In this document: one piece after another, positions 48,857-61,608 of the stretch
How the letters are laid out: the number at the start of each line of letters is the position of its first letter
How positions within the stretch are numbered: position 1 is the stretch's first letter
Assembly: GCA_015698045.1 (NCBI GenBank)
Contig: BLAL01000083.1
Span: forward strand, 126,501 to 190,500
Direction of reading: 5' to 3'
From: Rhizophagus clarus
Lineage: Eukaryota; Glomeromycota; Glomeromycetes; Glomerales; Glomeraceae
Length of the DNA: 64,000 nucleotides
Made by a program: the position numbers and the translations under genes
Notes under the pieces: model-generated
Told to the model about the DNA's origin: nothing
The model's input: the letters and a program-made list of their open reading frames with translations, nothing else
Databases searched by the model: none

Positions 48857-50811
48857 ATGAATATCGAAATGGATAAAAGTGAAAATCAAGAATTAATAGT
48901 GTTAGTTTCACGACTTAAAAAGGAGAATGAGCAACTTAGAATACGTGTCAAAGAACTAGAAGAAAAACTTAATAATAAGCAGAATTCACTCTTAAATAGT
49001 AATACGAACTCGAAGCTCAAAGAATCAACCTTGCAAAAAACTGAGACTTTTGATAAAGCTCCACCAATTTATAAGGACCTAACCTTGGCTGAATATATGC
49101 TGTATGGTCGACAACTTATCCTATCAGATTTTGGCAAGTCAGGTATTTTCTATTTATTTCATTTTATTATTATTTATTTTAAATAAAGATTAATGAGGTC
49201 GATTGATTTAGGTCAATTAAAACTCAAAAATACTTCAATATTGATAGTGGGCGCTGGAGGTTTAGGTGCACCTGCGGCTATTTATCTTGCTGCTGCTGGT
49301 GTTGGTAAGAACTATTTAGTTTTTTTGATTGAGAAAAAGTTCTTTATTAATTCATAATATCATAATCAGGCAAACTTGGAATAGTTGATTACGATAAGGT
49401 AGAAAGATCCAACTTGCATCGGCAAATAATACATAATGAATTACGGGAAGGGATTTCCAAAGCACAATCAGCAAAGATGACTATCGAAGAGTTAAACTCT
49501 TTATGTAACTGTGTTGCATACGAAATTCTTTTGGAAAGTTCAAATGCATTAGAAATAGTTCAAAAATACGATATAGTTATCGACGCGACTGATAATGTTG
49601 CCACGCGTTATCTTCTTAATGACGCGTGTGTGTTATCTGGTAAACCTTTGATCTCTGGCGGCGCCTTACGTATGGATGGTCAATTGACTGTATATAATTA
49701 TAAAAGGGGACCTTGTTATCGATGTTTATTTCCCAAACCACCTCCACCAGAGAGCATATTAAATTGTGCTGATGGTGGAATTTTGGGAGTCGGTTCGTAT
49801 ATACAATGTGTATATATATACATATATTATATAACGATTAAATAATTTTCTTTCTTTTTAGTGACCGGAGTTATTGGGTGTTTGCAAGCATTACAAGCAA
49901 TCAAAATCGCTACAGAAAGTGAATCATTTCCATAAACGTTAGGAATCATTTACAAATGTATTTATATATAATATTAATGAAATCTAATATCTAAATAATT
50001 AGATGACGAAAGCCCCAATAATCTTTTGATTTTTTCTGCTACTTCGTATCCACTTTTTCGGTCCATAAAATTGAGGTCGAAAAAGAAAGATTGTGCTTTA
50101 TGTGGCGATCATCCATCTATAACTAGATTGGAAGATTATGTTCAGTTTTGTGGTAGTGGTGCAACAGACAAGGTGTTTGTTGTCTTACATTGCTTTTGTA
50201 AACGTTTCAAAAAAATGCGGTTTTATTTATTATTCGAATTAAATTTAGTCGCCTTCAGTGAAGGCATTAGGACACGAAGATAGGATTGAACCTAAGGTGG
50301 GTGAAAATAAAAAAATTTTTTAATGGTAATAATAATAATGTCTTAAATTTTCATTAGATATATCATAACTTGCGAAATAAGACACCTCATGTTTTAATAG
50401 ATGTGAGAGAAACTGTGCAATATGATATTTGCAGTCTACCTAATTCAATTAGTAAGTAAACCATTCATTCCATTTCCTTTTTTTTTAGTTTCATGTTTTA
50501 ATATCACTATTTATCCACAACAGATATTCCTTTGAAGGATCTTCCCGATAGAATTGGAGAAGTAAAAAATTTATTAGAAACGCCAAATACACCAGGTAAA
50601 TTATTAATTAATTTATGGTAAAACTACAATATTAACTTTTGTGCGCCTTGTACAATTAGTATACGTGATTTGTCGATTAGGAAATGATTCACAACATGCA
50701 GTGAATATATTGAAAACCCATTTGAAAAGTGAATTAAAAGAAGTAAAAGATATAATCGGAGGATTACATAAATGGTCCATAGAGGTTGACCAGGAATTTC
50801 CTATATACTAA
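48857..50811 (+). CDS. UBA4: Adenylyltransferase/sulfurtransferase UBA4 (MOCS3)
   Basis: E1-like enzyme that adenylates Urm1, then passes sulfur to it via a rhodanese domain, for tRNA wobble-uridine thiolation and protein urmylation. N-terminal coiled coil ([20 protein letters not shown]) then the entry motif [19 protein letters not shown] split by an intron. The ATP-binding loop is [13 protein letters not shown] (about 49252). '[18 protein letters not shown]' follows, then [14 protein letters not shown] and [15 protein letters not shown]. Zinc Cys pairs are CYRC (with LFPKPPPPE) and CALC (about 50095). After further introns the rhodanese domain has 'HVLIDVRE', SLPNSINIPL and the active-site loop [12 protein letters not shown] containing the persulfide Cys. 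It ends FPIY with TAA at 50809-50811. About seven exons; all key residues are present. Confidence 0.96.
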
Positions 50812-51369
50812 AATATTATAAATTTAAAATGTATAGAAATATATAATGTGGAATTAGCAATAATCTGAAAATAAAATTATTTGTACGTATTAGGATACTT
50901 ATGAGTGACAAATTATTCCTAGCTATTTATTAATAAGATCAAAAATAAAGAAAAGCGAATTTTTCGTAAAATTATTTATTTTTGTAGGATTTTATTTGCT
51001 AGTCTACAAAAGTAGCGCATGGTTTTCAAGTGATATATTTGAAAGTGTATATATATTAATTTTGGGACTTCTTTTATTAAATAAAAATCGGGACGGGATT
51101 GGCTAGAATTTGGCTATTGGACAATATTTAAGGTCATATTAAATGTATTAATAATGAAGCCCAAATTCCAGTTTTTCATTAAAAATTTCAAACGATTTGG
51201 TTAGAAATTGACCAACTTTACTTTGGATGCAGAATTTCTTCTGGTTGTGTAGCGGATCAGCAATTAATATAGAATAAATGAGATTTTTTCTTAATAAATA
51301 AATTATTATTAAAAAAATGTACATGTCAATCCTACAATTAATCATTCTTTTGAATTTAATAAATTTGAA
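50812..51369. other. Convergent 3' intergenic region
   Basis: AT-rich sequence between the UBA4 and formin 3' ends; no gene or repeat family seen. Confidence 0.55.
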
Positions 51370-54300
51370 TCATAAATTTTGATCTTCTGCAATCTCTAAA
51401 AATACTTTTGATACAGGTCTACCACGATTACGTTTAAGGCCTGATCGAAGTTCACGAATTGCATCATCAAAATCACCTTGCACATCATTTGATGAGGCAA
51501 TACTAATTGTATCAGAAGGTTTTTTATTCGCCTATAATTTTAATATCATTAGGAATAAATAATCAAATACAAATATGTAAAAAAAAATCATTCATTGAAT
51601 TATCACACTGACTTGTTTTAACGCATTATCCTTCTCTTTCTCGGTTTTTTTTCGAACTTCCTCATTTTCTTTACGCGCTTTCTAATTTTGCAATAATATA
51701 TATCATTGTAAATAATTTGCCAAGATTAAAGCTTAAAATCAACAATTAACATACCATTAATGAAGACGAGAAAGAGACAATTAATCCAAAAAATTCCTCG
51801 GGCTTTGTTGATTTTGGATCTTCTCCATAATATATTAACATTTGTTGTAATTCATTATCTAAATTTATAGCTATTTTTTGAATACTTTCAATTGTGGGTT
51901 CCACTTGTTTAATAAAATCCTACAAATAATAAACTTAGAATCAGCAAATATCATCACAATAATAATAATAATTAGTCCAAGACCCACATGCATCACTTCC
52001 AAAAATCTATCGTTTTCCTGAGCATATCTTGTTCGTTTAAGAAAAAGCATTTCTTCTTTAACCTGTGAAATACCAGTAACTAAAGAAGTTACTGACGACA
52101 TTACACTCGTAACGGATATTCTTGCTGCTGCTTCTAAATGTGGCAATTCATCCATAAATGTGATAAGTTCTTTTTGGTTTGTTTCAATTGTTAATGCTAA
52201 ATAATGCAAAAGTGTAGCTGTCCCTTTTGAATTATTTTCTATAGCTTTCGTATCTCTCATCTAAATAAGTATTTTAAAATCCCTACGTGAATTGAAACGG
52301 TAAAAGTAAATGAAAATACATTACGGAAAAAATGCGAAATTTTACCTTGAGAAGTGCATCTAATTGAAAGCCAGATGCATTCCCCCTAAACGAATTGGAA
52401 TTCAAATAATTACCAATGGACAATACGGTCTGTATAGACAAATTGTAATAAATAAATTAGTGATAGAAGCTCGTAAATGACACACGTCCAAATTTAAAAA
52501 TTTACCTTTAATAACCTTTTAAATTTCGAAGAATTCTTGAGATCTTCATGTGCCTTGTGTAATATATTAATTTCCTAATAATAGAATTCGTTAATTATTT
52601 TTACGAAATAAAATACTATTAACTATCATTACATACAGGTAACAGTTCTTGTGCTTCAACTTCAAACCTTCGTCGGAAAATTATACAACTCAATCTTTCT
52701 GACATACGTGGAACAACCATTATTTCTCTGAAATAGTTTTCTGCATTACCCAAAGTTGATAAATCACCATCGTATTCTTTTACTAATTCAATCTCTTCAC
52801 TAGTTGGTATATATTGTTTAATTGACCTAAGATTCTCTATTGATAATTTTTCATCATCTAATTCCAATATAGCATCTTTAATTTCCGAATATGGCATTTT
52901 AATTCGAGCCAACATAATAGCAATATTATTAGCACGATTAAAATCTATTAAAGTTGTAACGGTGGATTTGGTTGATAATTTTGTGTCATATTCAGTTGTA
53001 ATTGCAACCGTTTTACCAAACAATTCATTCAATTCGTCAATATTTAACGGAATATCATCATCTTGAATATCTCTCCAAACAGTATTATTAACTTCATGTT
53101 TTGAGATCTTGCTCCAAAATAATTGTTTTAAAGGTCCCTTTCGGTAATTAGCAGCAACGATAAGAGCAGATGCATCATTATCATAAGTTGAAGAAAGATT
53201 TATCGAACTTGGAGGCACGGAAACTCCAGCCTCGGGAGGAGGCGGGGGAGGTGGAGGTGGAGGTGGCGGGGGGGCTCCAACCCCATTGGGAGGCGGAGGT
53301 GGTGGAGGTGGCGGGGGGGCTCCAACCCCAGTGGGAGGCGGAGGAGGTGGAGGTGGCGGGGGGGCTCCAACCCCAGTGGGAGGCGGAGGAGGTGGAGGTG
53401 GCGGGGGGGCTCCGGCCCCAGCGGGAAGTAGGGAAGGTGTGATTCCTTCAACTTTTCCAGGTTGTGTTTGTAATGTTGATGGTAATAATGAAGAATTTGA
53501 AAGTTGCTTAGAAATAGATGGTATAGTTGTTATTTCATTATTTTTAGCTGAAGATAAGCCTAATGGAGGTTGCGGAAATCCCAATACATTATTCAAGGGT
53601 GACTGTATAGACAAATAAATTAGGCTTTGCTTTATTATTTGATATTGTAGAAATAAGGAGATCCTAAAGTATCAACATGTGATGACGCTTCAACTAATAT
53701 TAAATTTGATAAGTACCTACCAAATTAGCATTATTACTAGATGATGATTCAGGCAGAGATTCTGTTACAACATCTGATTGTTCATTGTTTTTTATGGACG
53801 GAGGCGGGGGTGGAGGTTTTTTAACTTTAGACTTGATTAATTGTGAATTCTTCAGGGGAGAAGTTGATGTAACCGATAATGAAATTCGTTTTGTAGGTGG
53901 TGGTAGAGGAGGAGGAGGTGGTGGTGGTCGAAGACGCGATGCATTATTAGATTGTGATGAAGCAACTTTTGGAGGAGGAAGTGGTGGTTTACGAATAATT
54001 TTATGTTGCTGAGATATATTACTATTTGATGTAGGCTGTTGTTGATTTGATGCCGGAGTTGGAACAGATGATTGTCTAAACATATTTACAATCTTTGGGA
54101 AATATGACGGAGAAGTTGGGGGAACATATTGAGGAGATTGCGTATTTAATGATGGCAAATTTTGGTTTGGAATTTTTACTCCAAAATTTTCCTCGGTAGT
54201 TATTGCTTTTTCAACCTTGATAAATTCTTATTTAAATTAATCAAATGATTTCATAAAATTATTTAACAAGGTGAAATCCTCTTTACCTTTACTAATTCTT

Positions 54301-56853
54301 CCAAGCGAGTTCTTAAATAATCAATTTCATTATCAGTAACATCACCGCTAACTAAAGAATACTTTCCAACAATATGCTGTATGGAAGAGTGATATTCTTT
54401 CATGAATTTTAGCCATTCTAAAATTATTCATATTCATATTCTAATTATATTTTCCAATGTAAATTGAAATTGATGATAAAACTCCAATATACTGAAACTT
54501 ACCTTGCCCTAAATTATTTAAAGAAATTATTTGCTCTATAAATTGTTCAAGTAAAGTCCATATTTCGTTCTGATACCTCCTATAGAATTTTTAAAATTTT
54601 AATGATTTCCATTTATATTAAATTCACACAAGAAACATGTAAACTAATAAGAAATTCTATACAAACTCCCCAGTATTTTTGCATGAAACTCTTAACAAAT
54701 TTTTAAGAGTATCAATAACACGACGATGTAAATTTTTATCATTTTCAACTTGTTGAAGTAGTCCAGCAACTATTGAGAGTGGGTCACTGTAACAATGTCA
54801 AGGTTATTGATTCAATTTAAGAAACCTTAAATTCTTTCCTAAACATAACTTTACATACTTTGCATCTCTTACAATTTCATGAGCTTTCTCGTAAAGTTCA
54901 TCTAAATCTTCTTGACGTTCCTCCTGGTAAACCTCAATTTGTTTTAATACAGATTCCGGAGGGTCGGAAGCTTTGATGACCTAAAAATATAAAACATAAA
55001 TAACAGACAATAATATTTAACCTGTCAGGTTACTCAAAAATAAAATAAAAGTTACTTTAAACACATTATCAATTCCTCTCCTTTCAAATTCATCCCTTAA
55101 AAGAATACGTTCTTCAATAATGTCAGGCGAATTCACAATTGCATTAATTAAACTTAATCCAGCAGCTTTATATTCAATAGATGTACTATCCTCCTCTTCA
55201 TTTCCCTTTAAACTATCGACCAAATATTGAAACCGAAATTTTTCCTCGTGAATTATGCGAAATTCAGTGAAAGCCCCAACAACTAATTTATGTCCATCCA
55301 AAGAAAGCACACACAACGCCGCCAACACATCAGCAACTTGAGAACGCAATTTATTATTGGTCGTGTGAAGACAAAAAACAATGCTAGCAACCAATGAAGA
55401 AGATTTCAAAACTTGTCGAAAACCAGTCTAAATAAGTATAGATTAGTTATCAGAGAGAAGATTATTCATGCAAGAATTATGACATAAAAATTACCTCAGT
55501 ATTCATTAAAGCTCTTAAACATCGAATACATTGGGACTGTATTCGATCGTCTTGATCAGAGTTTCTAGCTGTGCTAATATAAGAATTAAATGAATAAGAA
55601 TTATAACATAACAAAATGAAATAGTTTTTTTTTAAAAAAATTTTGGCCAACCTTTTCCTATCTCGGACAGTATGTTTCTCAAGAATAGATTCCAAAACTA
55701 GTAACCCACTTTTCTCTATAAATTCACTTAACCAAGATAATTTTGCTGAAGACAGAGCTATTCGTAAAGATAACAAAGTGTCTGCTAAAGTCTTGGGAGT
55801 AGCATTCCTTTAATAATTCAAATCTTCCGAAGGTTAAACAAATTATATTTTTCTGCAAAAAGAAACAAAAAAAGGAATATGAAATGTATCCTACTTTTGT
55901 GTTAATTTTTCGATATAAAATTCAGGAGTATCTTCTGACTTTGCTGAATTCCCAGCTGCCGGGTATAAACCTAACAATGAACTAAATAATCCAATAGAAT
56001 TGTTTTGAGATATTGTTTGAGTGGACGGTTTTATTTGTTCAGACACATTTGTCAATGGAGAAGAAGATCGAGTTTGTTCTGTGCCATAAAACCAATAAGC
56101 CAAAGAAAGTCTATTATTTGGTTTCTGTTCTATATTATCATTATCACTAGCAGCGCTTGTAACAGACATTACATCAGAATCGCGTATTTGTATCTTTCCT
56201 GATGTATCAGACATTGCATCATAATCTTGTGAAATATTTAATTGTTGAGAATGTTTTAAAGAATGTTGCAACAGTTGTGATTGAGATCGCTGTTTTGATT
56301 CTTGAGACTGTATGTGCGTAAGTATAATCGTTCGTTTTTGATCAGTAGAAAGCTGTATCATGTTCTCTCTTGCGGCCCCTTGTATGTTCATTTCATCCTA
56401 AAAGATTAAAACATAAAATTTATTAAAATTTTTCAAAAATATTTCATAAAGAAAATGTATGCACACCAAAAAATTCTCAAATTCTTGAGGTAAATCTTGA
56501 TCACTAATCTCATGATTCATTGAAAAATCTACACCATTGGGGGAACGTAATGATATAAAACTACTTCTCACACTACTATGATCTATCATAGTAGCGCGTC
56601 TCTTAGCTTTTGCCGCCTGACTTATCCATGAGCTTATCGTATTGGGAAAATTGGGGTCTATCATATTACTAAAATTTGACACTGCAATAGAAGCACGTCG
56701 ATTTGGAATGTCATTATTATTGGCAGTACCTTCAACCCGTTCTGGAACAGGTGAAGAAGGTACTGCTGAATCTTCCGCCGTGAGAATTTGCTCGACTACT
56801 TTTCCTTCTTTGTTGTAAGACTGATTAGCCAAACCATTTTCAAAATTTTCCAT
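51370..56853 (-). CDS. Diaphanous-related formin (Bni1/SepA type)
   Basis: Actin filament nucleator and elongation factor at growing hyphal tips (known for fungal formins). The start MENFENGLANQ at 56853 was preferred over an ATG 17 codons upstream because the upstream part resembles leader sequence. The N-terminal Rho-binding/FH3 region has 'PNTISSWISQAAKAKRRAT', 'NIQGAARENMIQLSTDQKR' and armadillo-like helices (56400-55000). A predicted coiled coil leads to two proline-rich FH1 parts (53960-53800 and 53450-53230), the second built from perfect repeats of A-P10-T-G-V-G. The FH2 domain starts KGPLKQLFWSKISKHEVNNT and continues 'LIDFNRANNIAIMLARIKMP' (53150-52619) and on through exons to about 51700. 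The last exon has a DAD-like 'GDFDDAIRELRSGLKRNRGRP', followed by the stop at 51370. More than ten exons; no break seen. Confidence 0.93.
53235..53430 (-). repeat. In-frame 45-bp minisatellite coding FH1 polyproline
   Basis: Four nearly identical 45-bp units encode A, ten prolines, then T/N-G-V-G. The count of units is expected to be unstable by replication slippage. On the other strand it gives poly-Gly open frames, which are shadows. Confidence 0.85.
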
Positions 56854-57800
56854 TTTTACGTTACATATAAACAGAGTAAAACTACAGTATCCTTTATTTA
56901 ACATATAACGGATAAATCACCTGATGTAACTCCTAGGGACGGGGCCAGAAATTACGTCATTCAAAATTGTACCCCCATCTTTGCACCTTATTACCAAAAA
57001 TGGGGGACGTCTAAAGCGGAGCAGATTTGACCAGAATTACGGCATTAAGAAATTTACTGATGTGACAAATAATGGGCGTGACAAACAAGTTTTTACTAAC
57101 TAAAAAAATTGAAGTCCCCAGAATACTTAATAAAAATGAGAAAGTAAAGGTGTGACACCGGGTGACAAATATTTTACTATGATCACGTGATTCTGCTCCG
57201 CTTTAGACGCCCCCCAAAAATGGAAAGTCACTATCAAGTTATAGACGATCATATACTTTGTATACTGAAATAGTAAAAAACTATATAGAGTTACTTAATC
57301 CTCCAAATCATAATGGTTTTCACGGCATAACTTGAAAACTTTAGATTAACTAACATTCTTTATTAATCTTTTTGAGTATTAAAATATTCATTAGATATTA
57401 AATTATATATTTTATACGGTAAAACTTCTGAAACTTTCTAAATGGATCGTGGTTTGGGCCAGGATTAATAAATCACGTGGAGCCCAAAAATACAAATTGT
57501 TCTTGTTGTTCACCTAAATTATTTTGTTATATACAACCTTATATCCGCAAATTACTTATGAATTTTTGATTTGCGTATTGCGAAAGTATTTATTTATTAT
57601 AATTATTCATTTAATTCTGTTATTTAATCAATTCCATTTCTCCTTAGGCATCTACTACGTCATAATGTCAAATATAAAAAAGAGTGCACAAAATATTTAC
57701 CCAAAATTTTCATTACAAGTTTAAATTAGCTGGATAGCACAAGAATTGCAATATCGCCAGTATACATACAACTCATGCACAATATTCATAAAATATTGGA
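56854..57800. other. Intergenic region between formin and RdRP, with a MITE
   Basis: Contains the 210-bp MITE at 57004-57213 and otherwise AT-rich DNA. No gene is supported. Confidence 0.6.
57004..57213. mobile_element. Small MITE with GGGxCGTCTAAAGCGGAGCA ends
   Basis: The inverted ends GACGTCTAAAGCGGAGCAGA (left) and the complement of GGCGTCTAAAGCGGAGCAGA (right) are nearly perfect over about 22 bp. Direct repeats CCAAAAATGG flank it at 56994-57003 and 57214-57223, a target duplication of 8-10 bp depending on how the G-run is split. It lies 5' of the formin start. Confidence 0.85.
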
Positions 57801-60800
57801 TTACGTTTTCTTAAGTTTCAACCATTTTTCATCTATTCTTAAAGCTTGCCAAACCTCATCAATAATTGACCTTGGCCCTCCAACAACAAAGTGCCGTTCA
57901 TTCTCTAACATTTGTGACTTAATATTGCATAAGGTACGAAATGCTATAGCCCAACAAATCTGTTCATCCGGTTTTTCTTTAACAGAAGAGAGATAAAGAG
58001 AAGCAGCTTTCAATTTCAACTCGAACATGGCAAGCGGATCTAATTTGCTTTCAAAAATCGTCGATCTTCGGTCTTTCAAAAATTTAAATGTTTTACTTTT
58101 ATATTTTTCTATTGGTGGATTATTTAAAAAATTCCTCAAAAATTCGTAATCTAAACTACTTTTACATTCTTCATTCTCCTTACATGAATTTGTGTTATAA
58201 AAAGTTGACGATGACGGTAGTAATTGTCTATCATTTTCTTTCCAATCCTGATCTTCTAATATTTGAGCATATTTACTCTTATAATTTTGAACTAACTGTG
58301 ATGAATATGTATCTATGAGATTTAAATCGTCTAGATACAAAGGGTCTTCCTCCATTTTTTGAGCACGAGTCATTTCGTCATTCCAGAAGCTATATATGTG
58401 TGGATCTGGCTCCACGTTCATTTCTGCTACCAATAGTCCCTTGTTATTTATGATTTCGTTCATTTCATTTTCAATTTCAATACATAATGAATTCATTATA
58501 CCTTTAACTCCAAAGTTTATCTCCTGCTTAGATTTGGATCGAATTTTATAATTATCTTCTTTTTTTATCCAATAAGGAATAGGAAGCTTTTTAAATATTT
58601 CATTATCATTTCGCTGAACATTTGGTTTGATAGTAAGCCCCCGTTTAGTAGCATCAATAAGTTGTGCGCACATTTGGGCAAGATAAATTGATTGTGTATC
58701 GAAGATTCCAAATTCGGATGATTGAAGTTTGTGCCAACGATCATATAGACCGCGCGGTGTTTCCATATCTTTAAAATAAATGTCCAAAATTATTTCCTGT
58801 ACCTTAGATTCAATTCGACTGGATTCTACAGAGGATAATAATTCACCAATAGTTTGATTATTTGAATCAAACGCTTCTTTGATTCTCGGATCAAGTTCCT
58901 GAAGTGGAGAATTCTTGTAATTTTCGACAATTCGTGGATCCCAGCAACAAAAAATCTGTAAATAAATTATGTTAAAAGAGGAAATTTTTTTTTCTATGAT
59001 ATCATAAAATAAGTATACCTTATCGCCATCATAATCTCCTCCACTTAAATAAGTTGCTAATGATACATCACCTTTCTTAGCAACATTTACAGGAAATATT
59101 ACTACATTATAATAAATGCTTAAATCCATATTTCTAACTGCTTTAACTTTGACAATGTCAGAAGGTAAACCACACGGATTCCTAGCTAAAATTATATCAT
59201 CTTCAATAATTCCAAAGGGTAGTCCAGTACGTGCATCGCGCCCTGCTTCCCTATCCAATTGAATGAAAACTTCCCCTGGTTTCAATGTATTTGTCGGATC
59301 AGCAATACATGTTAATACTCGAGATAAAGAAATATTTATTTTAAATTTCGTAAAAAGCGATTTTAATGTTGTTGAAAGTACGCTTTTTAAACTTCTCGCC
59401 AAATAGGGACATGTTGAAGGTGTAAATCCTGCTTGTAACATCTGTATGCATTGTTCAGATGGATTATCAGGAAACCCTGACATGGTATAGCTTTCAGATC
59501 CTAAATCTACATAGAAATCATTTTCATCATCTGAAGTTTCATTTTCAAAATAATGATTATAAAATATCTCCAATCTATTTCTCATAATGTTGGAATTATT
59601 CGTCACCCATGCAATTAAAGAGCGTGAATTGTCACATCCAATCACTTCAGATTTGATTTTTTCGGCGTATTCATTCATCATCTCAGTGAAAACCTTAAGA
59701 GGGACTTCACCATCATACAAAACTCGAATTAATTGGCTATTTAAAGCACCAGGTTTTGTTGGTGGAACAACAACATGTAATACCTCTAAAGTTCGTAAAT
59801 GAACATCATCATCATTTAAATCGTGCCTGTATTTAACTTGTGATTTACGTAATTCAATCCACTTATTTTCACTCAAATCTCTTCTTGGATCAATATACCA
59901 AACACCTTTTGCTCCTCCAATCCTGCCTTGAATCGCAGAAGGAGTTTCTTTACATCCTAAAATTTCAGCCACTTCTTTCATAGCTGTCAGAGATATTGCA
60001 GCGCATCCATCAGTGAAACAATGACCATTGATCGTTACATCATCGATATGCAAGATTTCTTCTGGTTTAAAGACGATTGTAGGTGTAGTATTAGAAAAAC
60101 CTAGAGATATACGAGTATAAAACTTTGCAGTTGTCATGTTCTTATTTAACTCGGTTGGTAAATTATAATTGATTACTTCCCAAATTGACATATTATTGGG
60201 AATATCTGATCCACTTGTCGCAAAATAATACAATATATTAGATTTAGCATATAAAAATTCATATGTTCTTCCAGCTAATGGTAAAGGAAGTAACAGCAGG
60301 CTTTTCAGCCTCGATTTTTGACTATCATCCAAACTATCAATATTCTTAATTTTCAAGTGTAAGAATCTTTCAGATGACAATAATCTATAATATCTTTTGG
60401 AATGACCTATCTTTGGAGGATTTAACGTTAATATTAATTGATCATCTTTAAATAGCACATCCCCTGAAAATAGAACATGAACCCTAGATCCAGTTTTGGG
60501 AAAATTCTTTAAACTCAAAGGCCATATATTAGCGAGATTTCGATTTATTATTTTTTTAATTTCAAAAAAAGTGTTTATATTCGAAAGTTTTGAATAATAC
60601 TCCTCACAAGCTTCATATAAAATTTCATGAATATCCACGCCAAATTTAATCTTAATCTGATCCCAGAGACTTCTTGTTGGCTCAATTGGACCGAAAGGTT
60701 TTAAAATTCGAACAATTTCATATCTATCTAAAAACGCTATTCCTTCGACATACTGTTCAAATTCTTCCGGCATTTTTGTTGTTGAATGGTTTCTTGTGAT

Positions 60801-61208
60801 CCAAGGATTTTCAATTATTAATGGTGCTAAAGAAGAGGATTCGCCATTCTGGCTAAGTGAAAATTCCCATTCCTCATCATTATCATCTTCTGGTAAATGG
60901 GTAAAAACCTTGGTTAAATCTTCTGTCAACATTTCACGCAATTTTGAAATGTCTTTGATAGTTCCGTTTTCATTAAGCTTATTTTTAACAATAAATTGAC
61001 GGACCGTCATGTCAAGTAATTTCCTATCAACCTTAGCGATTTCGTTCATACAAAATCTTTGATCACTTGTAACAAACAATTCGTTACAACCTGGAATGTC
61101 GTTCATGGTAAACTTTTGAAGCCGTCTTATGTACGGCAATACTATTTTGTGACTTTCACTGACTTCACTAGGAGAATTTATAGAAAATGGAGAAGAATTG
61201 ACATTCAT
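57801..61208 (-). CDS. RNA-dependent RNA polymerase, RNAi type (RDR/QDE-1 family)
   Basis: Eukaryotic cellular RdRP that makes double-stranded RNA from aberrant or target transcripts for small-RNA silencing. The start is at 61208. The N-terminal third is a poorly conserved region. The double-psi beta-barrel core has 'LRVLYDGEVPL', 'PSEQCIQMLQAGFTP' and 'EVFIQLDREAGRDARTGLPFG' in pieces. The catalytic loop GGDYDGDK has three Asp at about residues 725, 727 and 729; DLDGD is more usual, with Tyr here. The gene reads open throughout, but 58956-59018 is a 63-bp GT-AG intron in frame: removing it joins YDGDK to IFCCWDPRIVENYKN, matching the family's 'DKVWICWDP'. The 21 extra residues (KVYLFYDII...) are therefore probably intronic, giving about 1114 residues. 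No other damage. Confidence 0.95.
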   Translation of the reverse strand: MNVNSSPFSINSPSEVSESHKIVLPYIRRLQKFTMNDIPGCNELFVTSDQRFCMNEIAKVDRKLLDMTVRQFIVKNKLNENGTIKDISKLREMLTEDLTKVFTHLPEDDNDEEWEFSLSQNGESSSLAPLIIENPWITRNHSTTKMPEEFEQYVEGIAFLDRYEIVRILKPFGPIEPTRSLWDQIKIKFGVDIHEILYEACEEYYSKLSNINTFFEIKKIINRNLANIWPLSLKNFPKTGSRVHVLFSGDVLFKDDQLILTLNPPKIGHSKRYYRLLSSERFLHLKIKNIDSLDDSQKSRLKSLLLLPLPLAGRTYEFLYAKSNILYYFATSGSDIPNNMSIWEVINYNLPTELNKNMTTAKFYTRISLGFSNTTPTIVFKPEEILHIDDVTINGHCFTDGCAAISLTAMKEVAEILGCKETPSAIQGRIGGAKGVWYIDPRRDLSENKWIELRKSQVKYRHDLNDDDVHLRTLEVLHVVVPPTKPGALNSQLIRVLYDGEVPLKVFTEMMNEYAEKIKSEVIGCDNSRSLIAWVTNNSNIMRNRLEIFYNHYFENETSDDENDFYVDLGSESYTMSGFPDNPSEQCIQMLQAGFTPSTCPYLARSLKSVLSTTLKSLFTKFKINISLSRVLTCIADPTNTLKPGEVFIQLDREAGRDARTGLPFGIIEDDIILARNPCGLPSDIVKVKAVRNMDLSIYYNVVIFPVNVAKKGDVSLATYLSGGDYDGDKVYLFYDIIEKKISSFNIIYLQIFCCWDPRIVENYKNSPLQELDPRIKEAFDSNNQTIGELLSSVESSRIESKVQEIILDIYFKDMETPRGLYDRWHKLQSSEFGIFDTQSIYLAQMCAQLIDATKRGLTIKPNVQRNDNEIFKKLPIPYWIKKEDNYKIRSKSKQEINFGVKGIMNSLCIEIENEMNEIINNKGLLVAEMNVEPDPHIYSFWNDEMTRAQKMEEDPLYLDDLNLIDTYSSQLVQNYKSKYAQILEDQDWKENDRQLLPSSSTFYNTNSCKENEECKSSLDYEFLRNFLNNPPIEKYKSKTFKFLKDRRSTIFESKLDPLAMFELKLKAASLYLSSVKEKPDEQICWAIAFRTLCNIKSQMLENERHFVVGGPRSIIDEVWQALRIDEKWLKLKKT

Positions 61209-61608
61209 ATTTACTCAAAAAAAAAAAAAGAAAAAAAAGAAAAGAAATAATTATAGGAATATGATTAGTAGGATTATCAGTTAAACAGCACATTTATACG
61301 TAATTTTGATAAAAAGATAAAAAGGAAACAAAACAATGTTATTTTGAATGGATCATGCCGATCATGTACAGTATTGCGATAGTATTCTCCCCACTTTTAG
61401 TACCTGAAAAAAGTTCCATTTTCTATTATTATAAAAGAACGATTCTTAATTACTTATACAAGATTTTAAACACATTCTATTCATAAAATTTCGGGTTCAT
61501 GGTAGTACAAGGTCAACTGCAGGAAACTTGTGTAGCATATTCACACAAAATGTTCGATGAATCATCCCGGAGATAATGGATCTATCATGTGACTTAACAG
61601 GTAATTTG
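61209..61608. other. RdRP 5' intergenic region
   Basis: A-rich leader next to the RdRP start (61218-61246), then AT-rich DNA. No gene seen. Confidence 0.5.

Noticed and set aside
53170-53618. Plus-strand Gly-rich and Glu/Val-rich open frames
   Set aside because: They are complements of the formin polyproline minisatellite.
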